From assembly GCA_002441525.1 (NCBI GenBank), contig DJWH01000042.1:1-32819 (forward strand): a DNA stretch of 32,819 bases, in the 5' to 3' direction. This DNA comes from Acholeplasmataceae bacterium UBA6235 (GTDB lineage Bacteria; Bacillota_I; Bacilli_A; Acholeplasmatales; UBA5453). This document shows, in pieces, positions 18,501 through 23,922 of this stretch. The notes under the pieces were generated by a model. That model saw only the letters and a list, made by a program, of their open reading frames with translations. It was not told the DNA's origin and did no database searches. How positions within the stretch are numbered: the first letter of the stretch is position 1; every line of letters starts with the position of its first letter. Made by a program: the position numbers and the translations under genes.

Positions 18501-21500
18501 TATTGAAGACAATCTTGATAAAGAATTTTTGTTGATAGGAGACAACATCCAATGGGTTATCGTTTTCGTCGACGATTTCAATCGATTCAACTAAAATATC
18601 CCCATTCACGAATGCTGAACCAACATTATTTTCTTCTGTTAAGAAAACCCTCAGATCAGAACCACGATAACCTTCAATTCTTTCTACCACAAATGGGGTT
18701 ACCCCACCGGTATAAGATGCGTCTAAGAAGAATTCTACACGGATTTCATCGAGTGTGGTGGTGTCTGAAACATCATAGAATTCACCATTGATCATAACGC
18801 GTGTAAATACAATTTCAGATGGATTATCTACAACAATTTCTAGGACAATCTTATCACCTTCGGTAATTCTGCCTGTATTAATGATTTGTGTTGAAATTAA
18901 ATCGAGATAAGGCAATGTATAGGCTTCTGCATTTAAGCTAACCTCATGTAGACCTTTGCCATCATTTAAATCATATTGGTAGCTTACAACCACTTGATAA
19001 GTCATATCTGGTAGTAAATCCGTGAATGTCCCCTGAAGTGTGGCTAATGTTTGAACCAACACATCGTTTTGATACAATTTGACGTCAATTAAAGAACCCA
19101 AAAGATATGGATCTATTTCGGTGAGTTCATATTGAATGGTGCTTGCTGTAAAGACAAGGTTTTCAAAAGTGATGGCAGGTGTTGGGTATGTATTTGTACG
19201 AATGAATGTCTCAAATACACCAGATTGAATGCCTTTGCCATCATTTAAATTGTATTGGTAATATACCTTGATTTGATAATTGGTATTCGATAACAAGTCT
19301 GCGAAAGTAACATTGACGTCACTCAATTGGTTTGATGCAACCACAGCGTTATCATGTATGATTTCAATTAAATCTAATGACACCAATTGATTTTCATTTG
19401 TCGTTTTAACGGTAAATTGTACCGATGTAAATCGATTTTGTAATGCATCTAAATAAATCTCAGGTGTGCCTCTCGCAATGGTTGTTACAGTTTGATTGTG
19501 TTGATAGATACGAATCCCTTGTCCATCCAGTAAATCATATTCATAATTAATCACTAGTTTATACGTATTGTTCGATAGTAATCCTGTGAAAATACGGTTA
19601 GTTCCATCATTTCTAGTTTCGATTAATTGATTACCTAAATAGAGCTCAACAGATTCTAAATGACCGACTTGATCGATATCTGTGACTGTGTAGTCATAGG
19701 TAAATCCGATGTCTGTAAGATTGGTGATGTTTGTTTGAATTTGAGGTGTTAGTTTAGCCTTAGTTTGAACGGTTTCATTCACTTCTAAGTAGCGAACACC
19801 TACGCCATCATTGAGGTCATATTCATAAACTACTTGAATCGTATAATAACTGTTGGTATATAAGTCTTCAAATAATTTGACATTAAAGTTCGACAACTCA
19901 GAAACCACTGTAATGCCTGATAATAATCGGATTGCAAATAAACTACCCACTTGGTCTAGATCTTCAATCGTATAATCGAATGTGATTGTATGATAATCAC
20001 CTAAAGATTGGATGATGTTAACCACAGGATTAAGCTTACTTTGGGTTTGTACTTCCTTTGAAACAGTATAGGTTCTTTCGCCTAAACCATCATTTAGGTC
20101 ATAAACATAAACCAATCGAATCGTATAAATATTGTTCGACAATAAATGGTTGAATGTCTTTTGGTTGAGGTTCTCTAGCGTTTGAACTTTGATGCCATAC
20201 AAATACAACTCAATGGCTTTGAGCGTGCTGACATGATCCATATCTACGGTCGAATAGTCAAATGAAATACTATCCACTGTACTTTGAGTTGAATGGATTT
20301 CACCTTGTGGCATGGCCTTAGGTAACGTTCTAAATGATTTTTGAACGACGATACTTCTCATACCAAGACCATCATTTAAATCGAAACGATAGTCGATGGT
20401 GATATAGTATGTATTGTTTGACAAGAGTTGGTAGAATTCACGTTCATTTGCTGCATTGGTATCCACCACTTGTCCTTGAGATAATGTGATGCTGTGGATT
20501 GAACCTGCTTGATCTAAATCCTCGATAAATACAGCGTATGCAACCGCATCTTGGGTAATCATACTGATTTCAAAATCCATGGTTGGTTGTCGTTTGGTTG
20601 TTGTAAAGTCATGTTTAAAGACAACCGCTTGTGAGCCTTTGCCATCGTTTAAGTCATAACGATAAGTAACTCGAATTTGATAATTCGTGTTTGGTTGTAG
20701 TTCGTTGAAGGATCGATAAGACAAATTCGTTAGCTCAGAGACGATCATCTCACCGAGGTATAAACGAATTGAGTCAATTTGACCAACCGCGTTTAAGTCA
20801 TTCACAAATAAATCGAAGCTAACCGCTGAAGTCGATATGGAGGTTCTTACTATGGTAACTTTTGGCACTGCAGGACTTGTAACCACCACGACATCTTTAG
20901 TAATCACTTGGTCGCCTAAACCATCATTCAAGTTATAACGATATTCATAACGAATGATATACTCTGTATTAGAGTTTAATGCCGTAAACACTTTATTGTT
21001 AAGATTGCCCACTTGCACTAACTGAACACCTTTGTATAGGTACGCCTGTGTAATCACCAGTGTATTGGTTGTATCTGAAGTAACAAAATTGTAGTTGATG
21101 GTTGTATCGGTTGTTTCGGTCAAAAGTGTCACTTCTGGTGTTGGCATCACACCAGTTCTAATAGAATGACTGGATTCGAGGACTTGATTGCCTTGACCAT
21201 CTAGTAAGTCGTACTGGTAAGATATCACCAATCGATATTCACTATTCGATAATAAAGAAGTGAAAATATCGGTTGTAGTGTTCTTCGTTTCGATTAATTC
21301 AGCACCTTTAAATAGTTGAACGCTTGCCAATGCCCCAGCAAGATCTTTGTCTTGAATATCTGTGGTATATTGGATAGCTGATTGATTGCTGTTGTAGCTG
21401 ACATTGATCGATGGCAGTTGTTTGGTAGTTTTAAAATCGACGGTTTTTGTAATAACCTTAGAACCCAAACCATCATTAAGATCATAACGGTATAAGACCA

Positions 21501-23571
21501 TCAATTGATAGTTTTGATTTGATTTTAATAAGGTAAGCTCTCTTAAGCTTAAATTGGTAAGATTGCGCACAATCGTGCCATTTTCATATAATCGAATCGC
21601 ATCAATTTGACCAGTCGAATTGATGTCGCTTATGATAATTTCAAATTGAACTGAAATGTGATCAACAAAAATGGTATTAAGAACAAAATCTGGTGTGATT
21701 TTGGCTGTGATGAAATCATGATTAATCACTTTAGTTTGAATACCAAGTCCGTCATTTAAATCATACGTATATGTTAAACGTAATGTGTAATTTGTATTGG
21801 CTTTAAGCGTATTAAAAACACCAGTTGAAAGGCCGTTTTGGAACGCAATCAAAGTCGATTGTTGGTATATTCTTACAGAATCAATGTCTAGTACATTATC
21901 AACATCTAATGAGACTACAACATATTCTAATTGTGTTGAAGAAACCGTATAATCAATACCAACTTCTGGTGCTTGCTTTTCAAATGTTTTGAAGGTATGT
22001 TCTTGTACCAGTAATTTCATGCCATTACCATCGAACAGATTGTAAGAGATGGTCGTTCTAATGGTGTAGTTGCGATTAGATAGGAGGTTACCTAGTGCAA
22101 ATACCCCTGGATTCAATTCTCGAACAAAGTTTTCGCCATCATACAATGCTTGAGATATAGACATTACCGATTGATCAGGATCTATTAATGTTTGTGACCA
22201 AGTGTACCCTGTCTGTGTAACACTAAGTGTACTCATCGTAAATGTCGGTAATTGACGTGATAAAGTATTAAAAGTATAAGTTAAAACATCATTTGTATTT
22301 AATGCACCAAACGTATAGTGTACATGAATCACATATTCGCTGTTTGCATTCAAATCAATGAATTGTAAGACATCAAAAGCCGTTAAGCTTTCTTTAAGCT
22401 GATTATTTTGATAGAGATATACACCTTGAATGGCATATGGTAATTGGTTAATGCCTTCAATATCAAATTGTATGTGGTCATAACCAATCACTTCATCCAT
22501 GATTGATATCGCTGCTTCAGTTTGAATATATTCACTTGATAGTGTATGGACTGTAGGCCCATTGCCATTCAAAGCATCAAATCCAGCAGCAATGATATAT
22601 TGGTATTGACGATTTGGCATCAAACCATCAAATTGTACAACTTGGTTGCCTTCGACCAATGGTTTATGTTGAATCAATACGTCATTTTCAAATAAGAAAA
22701 TTCTCATTGGTGATATTTCCCATTGAATAAGGTCATTCTCATTCTTGGTGTTGATTGCTAATTGAATGCTTTCATGTGTTACAGATTGATTTGTGATATT
22801 TGCAGTCGGTAACACTTGGTGTGTTACGCCTAACTTAATGGTTTTTTCACCGGAGAAAATAACATCTTTGATGGTGTTGTTGTCAGCATCATCGATGTAT
22901 TTAATTTCATCGATTGTGAATGATTGAATGCCAGATTCTTGACCAGCTTTTACTTTTAGGATTAATTTTTCAGAATTAGATCCATCCTGGAATTCATAAT
23001 TTTGATATACTTGTCCATTGAGAGTAAAGCGCAAAATGACTAGCTTGTCTGGATTATATAAATTCACTGTAAGTAATACTTCTTCACCAGGATTAGCAAA
23101 AAAAGCAACATATTCTGTTGGGATAATTTCGATGATGTCGGAGATGTCAGTATTGAGAGCTACCTGAGTACGAGTTCGACTCGTTCTCTCTGGTGTCGAT
23201 TCAAAACTCATACCTTGATAAATCGGTATCGTTCTCGTAACACTTGTGGTTGTTTTTTCTTGCCAACGAGCAAATATAGTTGTGTTTACGTAAAACTGTG
23301 TTTCATCATAAACTCTACTACTGTTGACTGTTTCGCCCATATACCAACCCACAAAATCATATCCATCTCGTGGATTAATTTCTGGTAAATCGATGGTTTG
23401 TCCTGTTTGAATGGTTAAACCATCAATCACTTGATCTGTTCCTGTTACGAAACTGATGTTGATGTTTGTTTCACCTTGACCAGGTAGAAATTGGCAGGCA
23501 GCCAATACAGTAGATAGAATACCTATCAGTACCAAACCCATGAATCTCTTCAAAGAATGTTGTCTTTTCAT
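9544..23571 (-). CDS. Giant repeat lipoprotein: InlB B-repeat, ~23 Fn3-like repeats, four GLUG cassettes
   Basis: 4675 residues, uninterrupted. Signal peptide with lipobox L23-A-A-C26, so it is anchored by an N-terminal lipid. Order: InlB-type B-repeat (~38-105, ending GYDFVGWYMG and IFARWQ); a module shared with the downstream membrane protein (~115-345); 13 Fn3-like repeats of ~92 residues (~350-1553), each ending like LLSNTNYQIRV and YDLNDGLG; then cassettes 1-4 (about 1554-2099, 2280-2801, 3175-3689, 4062-4675), separated by 2, 4 and 4 more Fn3-like repeats. Each cassette ends in GLUG repeats (GYVGGLVGYANN type) opened by LQNMQSG and NDIDL. No C-terminal anchor; it ends within a GLUG block at NPSLK. 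No cysteine besides C26 was noticed. Start supported by AGGAGGA 5 bases upstream. Likely a long surface fibre for adhesion or carbohydrate binding; the ligand is unknown. It precedes the sigma/membrane-protein pair on the same strand, separated by a hairpin. Confidence 0.9.
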   Translation of the reverse strand: MKRQHSLKRFMGLVLIGILSTVLAACQFLPGQGETNINISFVTGTDQVIDGLTIQTGQTIDLPEINPRDGYDFVGWYMGETVNSSRVYDETQFYVNTTIFARWQEKTTTSVTRTIPIYQGMSFESTPERTSRTRTQVALNTDISDIIEIIPTEYVAFFANPGEEVLLTVNLYNPDKLVILRFTLNGQVYQNYEFQDGSNSEKLILKVKAGQESGIQSFTIDEIKYIDDADNNTIKDVIFSGEKTIKLGVTHQVLPTANITNQSVTHESIQLAINTKNENDLIQWEISPMRIFLFENDVLIQHKPLVEGNQVVQFDGLMPNRQYQYIIAAGFDALNGNGPTVHTLSSEYIQTEAAISIMDEVIGYDHIQFDIEGINQLPYAIQGVYLYQNNQLKESLTAFDVLQFIDLNANSEYVIHVHYTFGALNTNDVLTYTFNTLSRQLPTFTMSTLSVTQTGYTWSQTLIDPDQSVMSISQALYDGENFVRELNPGVFALGNLLSNRNYTIRTTISYNLFDGNGMKLLVQEHTFKTFEKQAPEVGIDYTVSSTQLEYVVVSLDVDNVLDIDSVRIYQQSTLIAFQNGLSTGVFNTLKANTNYTLRLTYTYDLNDGLGIQTKVINHDFITAKITPDFVLNTIFVDHISVQFEIIISDINSTGQIDAIRLYENGTIVRNLTNLSLRELTLLKSNQNYQLMVLYRYDLNDGLGSKVITKTVDFKTTKQLPSINVSYNSNQSAIQYTTDIQDKDLAGALASVQLFKGAELIETKNTTTDIFTSLLSNSEYRLVISYQYDLLDGQGNQVLESSHSIRTGVMPTPEVTLLTETTDTTINYNFVTSDTTNTLVITQAYLYKGVQLVQVGNLNNKVFTALNSNTEYIIRYEYRYNLNDGLGDQVITKDVVVVTSPAVPKVTIVRTSISTSAVSFDLFVNDLNAVGQIDSIRLYLGEMIVSELTNLSYRSFNELQPNTNYQIRVTYRYDLNDGKGSQAVVFKHDFTTTKRQPTMDFEISMITQDAVAYAVFIEDLDQAGSIHSITLSQGQVVDTNAANEREFYQLLSNNTYYITIDYRFDLNDGLGMRSIVVQKSFRTLPKAMPQGEIHSTQSTVDSISFDYSTVDMDHVSTLKAIELYLYGIKVQTLENLNQKTFNHLLSNNIYTIRLVYVYDLNDGLGERTYTVSKEVQTQSKLNPVVNIIQSLGDYHTITFDYTIEDLDQVGSLFAIRLLSGITVVSELSNFNVKLFEDLYTNSYYTIQVVYEYDLNDGVGVRYLEVNETVQTKAKLTPQIQTNITNLTDIGFTYDYTVTDIDQVGHLESVELYLGNQLIETRNDGTNRIFTGLLSNNTYKLVINYEYDLLDGQGIRIYQHNQTVTTIARGTPEIYLDALQNRFTSVQFTVKTTNENQLVSLDLIEIIHDNAVVASNQLSDVNVTFADLLSNTNYQIKVYYQYNLNDGKGIQSGVFETFIRTNTYPTPAITFENLVFTASTIQYELTEIDPYLLGSLIDVKLYQNDVLVQTLATLQGTFTDLLPDMTYQVVVSYQYDLNDGKGLHEVSLNAEAYTLPYLDLISTQIINTGRITEGDKIVLEIVVDNPSEIVFTRVMINGEFYDVSDTTTLDEIRVEFFLDASYTGGVTPFVVERIEGYRGSDLRVFLTEENNVGSAFVNGDILVESIEIVDENDNPLDVVSYQQKFFIKIVFNNPSQYDIDYVRVEGYPYSGTYTQFNIDDTNQTVLIERISTTYNTTYTFTLQEFSYSDDQSSKQKNVSGYSDRVTAVIDLEPTLIYNANDLASVQSGKSYKLANDIYLTNITWIPKDVSYITLDGNGFTIYDLRFVRTDVDTDIYLGLFRNIHSSIVKNINISNALIIMTLNNSTTSNSFGAEVGLLASYIGSSNISNVTVDGEISITNTTNGHIYMGGLVGRTDGTEMRLIYSNTTLVSNKGYVGGLVGYANNTLIDQVYTQGKVTGNFEYAGGVAGMHPYSQTSNAGSSMNFEGTGNVGGLLGYAYNSSLSNAYYSGRIATQNYSQAGLILSGWNNEMQYAFNAGTYTNGTLIADYSNSTKTGVYNTNDDYNGAIKTTLSEINTIMSENWNLNIWDFSGTYPQIQWKPHIRISSLTVGKTDVSFDIYTTNFNQSNTQTLVQIFEGDVLEKELLVNKTARIEGLMYNTTYTVKVSYTYSYGSDNIQVVTNTFEFTTLPAENTPEVVIQLGDVFDTHLTFDFTYLDEFNYGQVDSIYITDEQGTVVNTLSDLTLRKFGDLLPNTLYQLIIKVTYDLGDGYGEQAIHFNMPFRTTPTVAFTGVTILNQSAIVTGDRLTLQVNMDNNLLVDFTQVQINGTWYPVASSNAQRFLVYVPIVTEMGVGDKTFTIESVQGLYENRMHTFVLLENNTFNTMINGEFYVISTEFYSTNMSSMEYILQGIPFNIVLEVYNPSKYDVKQVYINTNYDGFYANQITMNEDKTRIIIPYVTNRSERLQVTIQSIVYSNIYVGEQTKNVYNQWATLPIINNDQAIMITTPTELQNMESGKYYQLANDIDLQGFNWTPINNFYGVLDGNGYSIQNLIYIKTASDETMYAGLFERVEGAIIKNLTIKDFNLLLISTSQSSQFSVYGGLLAGYINNSTIENVQISGIIEVDNITNGTNYVGLLSGSSDRVTVNHLSVSGSITAAGYAGGLIGLSYNSDISDVYASTDIISKNTHAANLIAHGGTLSLTNVYVTGTMSHEQSWVQASIGYLYSSNLTNVIVDVNDKLGYTVQPLYSNDANNRFSNTYSTYTGGMNDFTKVNTSDIPEKMNLWDKLHWYVSAAQFSLKQNPWIEILDVTPSIYGVTFELREVDKDNVGTINNIYIYKAGQLYRTIEALDQLVFDNLKYSTDYELVIEYVYDYQDGFGAQTVLVKQAFRTLDNENSPEISIDQVSMTTTSIDFQVSEIDGNNIGEITKVELFELDGTLISTTTADNLSFNELLSNHFYVIRVTYEFDYLDSFGPTEIVKEKQVKTNAKTYPRIDWLSAYTTHESMTLNFTENDPEELGQIKVVHLYDWTGKKIQTIDNSQVLKFSGLYSNKYYNMVVEYQFDLNDGFGIRVDTYSTGNSTSMPTMPTVNMPTLNISKDSVVFRPKLSDPFNIGQITKVEFIEDSVVKNTFTTVTDFEITNLLPDTNYRIKVTYVYNLNDLTGNKTGIYTYDFTTAPAFSVISTDLMNTEAVIIGDYLVFNIGIENPNNILIQEVKINGVKYAVSTQNTDSIKVNVAIDETLGVGDTELKVEAVYGTYNGILYTYNILDNNAVSKFINGDIRITDFKLTNLNGSPFEFGIAYSTNYLMVINLYNPTGYTINQITVYENGSRTYYANQFVVNEDNTQITIQSYVRSSNHRSTNITQFIYSNDQVFNRVKNVSGMIEYFSVVTNTTPIEIRTVSDLQNMQSGNHYRLMNDIDLAGINWQPKSFSGILDGNHYTISNLKITRSYNETNVYLGLFSTLTNSTVKNLILDNVEIYATVTGNSGYYTYVGGLAGQILSYSLIENVHVSGDLTMNNVTTGNSITGLLAGHIEYTRANNVSTQGSVESKNYVGGLFGQASYSNIQNAYTNVQFKSTNYGYAGGLVGYLYSSTLQDAYSKGTMNAINNSTEGAGSLVGYNPESNISNVFGQVKTINGTSLTVVHSISRYPVNAFDINSSNKAEVLATMKSVWDQDVWSFGREYPFFKQSPIISLVQVESTTEQVSFNIDLIDPTQIATIDSVELYQNGVLKETKESSQTYEFEGLRYSTTFVVKVMYTFDYLDGNGPQTVVYEKEVSTQDMPNVPVVNYTDVIVTNESVSFDLDILSTVENSYIDSIQLIDENNQIVQTWSTGEYVFTGLYSDTRYTIITNYIYDFGDGFGSNVLASKHSFKTATKTIPTGSVNISKQTSDGIEFSYTLNDVDDTVVHIDFELYLDGIKVTTISSNEVLVYTGLYSNTQYEIKMVITYDLNNQLGEMITSSFAYPRTEQKITPTASFQNIVITTNSIVFNAVKSDVNNIGQLVQIQLFQGQTLVKTVETDTVEFMDLLPFTPYNVVATYEYDKNDRNGVQTFQISQAMYTNPEFSIDSTVILNTGAIMVGEVLYFEINITNPQGIVIDEARINGNYYAVDYISDTQIRVDVPVDDKFTGGDTLITIEQLMGTKNGVRFYISPIANHQVNTFINGTIYVTNVRLFDENNQPLTFNAAYETYTVEVEFYNPTGYDINRIDYNTRYYGSNSIYNTSLQINENKTIVRFNLTTGYYSNDWGYYDSVNVTKFNYSNSRITSRDRVVSIGDVFYSVLSNESITPISTAQELQNIQSGYRYVLTNDIDLIGFEWTPIQNFKGILDGNGYNISNLNIVRTYEDENMYLGLFGRVYYSTITNLTLDNFNIIATLNTFSGNSYSVYAGGLAGFADVSTFSNIALNGNVTVNNKTNGDVRIGGLVGHMDNYNNINLVDLDVTVESKTSNSFVGGLVGYVNSYNKFSNITIQSQLKGFNYVGGLSAASQGYNKFTDIQISTNIQGVDYLGGLTGTANRNTLSNVSVVATIVGKYYVGGIIGQDYNSNILNVYSNMSINSSSNYSGGLYGETDGTVTMNAFAIGTVTNTYSVGISGGYNYNNPTFTNVYSYVKVENGGFVKNFYSISNYQPESYTTVYDSKSQTKTISEIIAIMSTRFDSSIWDFENPIDDIGNPSLK
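9547..11386 (-). repeat. Cassette 4 of the giant protein (A module + GLUG block), C-terminal
   Basis: The A module carries NTGAIMVGEVLYFEINITNP and INGNYYAV, then NTFINGTIYVTNVRL. The GLUG block opens at about plus 10715 (ISTAQELQNIQSG, NDIDLIGFEWTPI, LDGNGY) and has many VGGLVG-type repeats. It is the longest of the four GLUG blocks, and the protein ends inside it. Confidence 0.8.
12504..14045 (-). repeat. Cassette 3 of the giant protein (A module + GLUG block)
   Basis: A module with MNTEAVIIGDYLVFNIGIEN and INGVKYAV, then KFINGDIRITDFKL and NVSG. The GLUG block opens with SDLQNMQSG and NDIDLAGINWQP near plus 13385 and closes with VWDQDVWSFGREYPFFKQSP. It is followed by four Fn3-like repeats. 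Confidence 0.8.
15166..16717 (-). repeat. Cassette 2 of the giant protein (A module + GLUG block)
   Basis: A module with LNQSAIVTGDRLTLQVNMDN and INGTWYPV, then TMINGEFYVIST. The GLUG block opens with TELQNMESG and NDIDLQGFNWTPI near plus 16050 and closes at FSLKQNP. It is followed by four Fn3-like repeats. Confidence 0.8.
17275..18912 (-). repeat. Cassette 1 of the giant protein (A module + GLUG block)
   Basis: A module with INTGRITEGDKIVLEIVVDN and INGEFYDV, then AFVNGDILVESIEIVDENDN and NVSG. The GLUG block opens with LASVQSG and NDIYLTNITW near plus 18255 and closes with IWDFSGTYPQIQWKP. It is followed by two Fn3-like repeats. Confidence 0.8.
18913..22525 (-). repeat. Tandem array of 13 Fn3-like repeats in the giant protein
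   Basis: Thirteen units of ~92 codons lie end to end. Each starts around a Pro-rich turn (LPT, APE, LTP) and ends LLSN(N/T)xYxIxVxYxYDLNDGxG followed by a strand and (F/V)xTxxK. DNA encoding the DLNDG part recurs almost unchanged (plus-strand CCATC then ATTTAAATCATA), and the same stretch occurs in the downstream membrane-protein gene at about 7148, so recombination between copies is plausible. Confidence 0.85.
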
Positions 23572-23602
23572 AAAAATCCTCCTGAAATATGCATTCCAAT
23601 AG

Positions 23603-23616
23603 ATAAGACTCGAAAA
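23603..23616 (-). promoter_or_regulatory. Shared GAGTCTTAT motif in the giant-gene leader
   Basis: The minus strand reads TTTTCGAGTCTTAT, about 35 bases before the ATG and 20 bases before AGGAGGA. It differs from the sigma-gene copy at one of 14 positions. Candidate site for the ECF sigma or another common regulator. Confidence 0.5.
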
Positions 23617-23660
23617 TGTCTTTAATTTTTATACTTTTAATAGAAAAGTTAAAATTTACT

Positions 23661-23709
23661 AAAGCGCTTTCGTCTATTTGATTATAACAAATACAAATGA
23701 AAATTGTAA
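23661..23709 (-). promoter_or_regulatory. Putative extended -10 promoter and palindromic operator of the giant gene
   Basis: The minus strand has TGTTATAAT (an extended -10; the TATAAT is plus 23681-23686) with a poor -35, TTACAA, 17 bp upstream (plus 23704-23709). The expected start near plus 23674 abuts a perfect 10-base palindrome AAAGCGCTTT (plus 23661-23670), well placed for a repressor. It only loosely resembles a CcpA cre site. The rest of the 351-base gap is AT-rich, with nothing else recognised apart from the shared motif and the helicase terminator. Confidence 0.45.
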
Positions 23710-23852
23710 TGTAATTTTAATTACATTTAAAACTTCAAATGTATGATTAATAAAAAGTAATATGACTTTTTCAAAAATCTTATACATCTTTCATTCTTAA
23801 TTATTTCTTTTTTCATTCTATATGTTTTCAATAATATTGATATGGCTCTGAG

Positions 23853-23881
23853 AAAAAAACAACCTATTGATTAGGTTGTTT
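23853..23881 (-). terminator. Rho-independent terminator after the helicase gene
   Basis: A 10-bp stem, AAACAACCTA / TAGGTTGTTT, with a 5-base loop, is followed on the minus strand by a run of T (plus 23852-23859). It lies about 40 bases beyond the helicase stop. Confidence 0.8.
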
Positions 23882-23922
23882 AATAATGTAACTTAAAATC
23901 TAAGTTGTGATTCGTATATCAA

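Noticed and set aside
9549..21485. Several 60-100-codon frames on both strands inside the giant gene
   Set aside because: They overlap the giant reading frame, lack ribosome sites and resemble no family; they are shadows of repeat coding sequence.
9544..23571. CRISPR-like regular repeats
   Set aside because: The periodic DNA similarity comes from Fn3-like and GLUG codons within one open frame. Units are ~275 bases long, diverged, and have no repeat-spacer pattern.
23657..23672. CcpA cre site before the giant gene
   Set aside because: The palindrome AAAGCGCTTT matches only the core; outer positions of the cre consensus fail on both sides.
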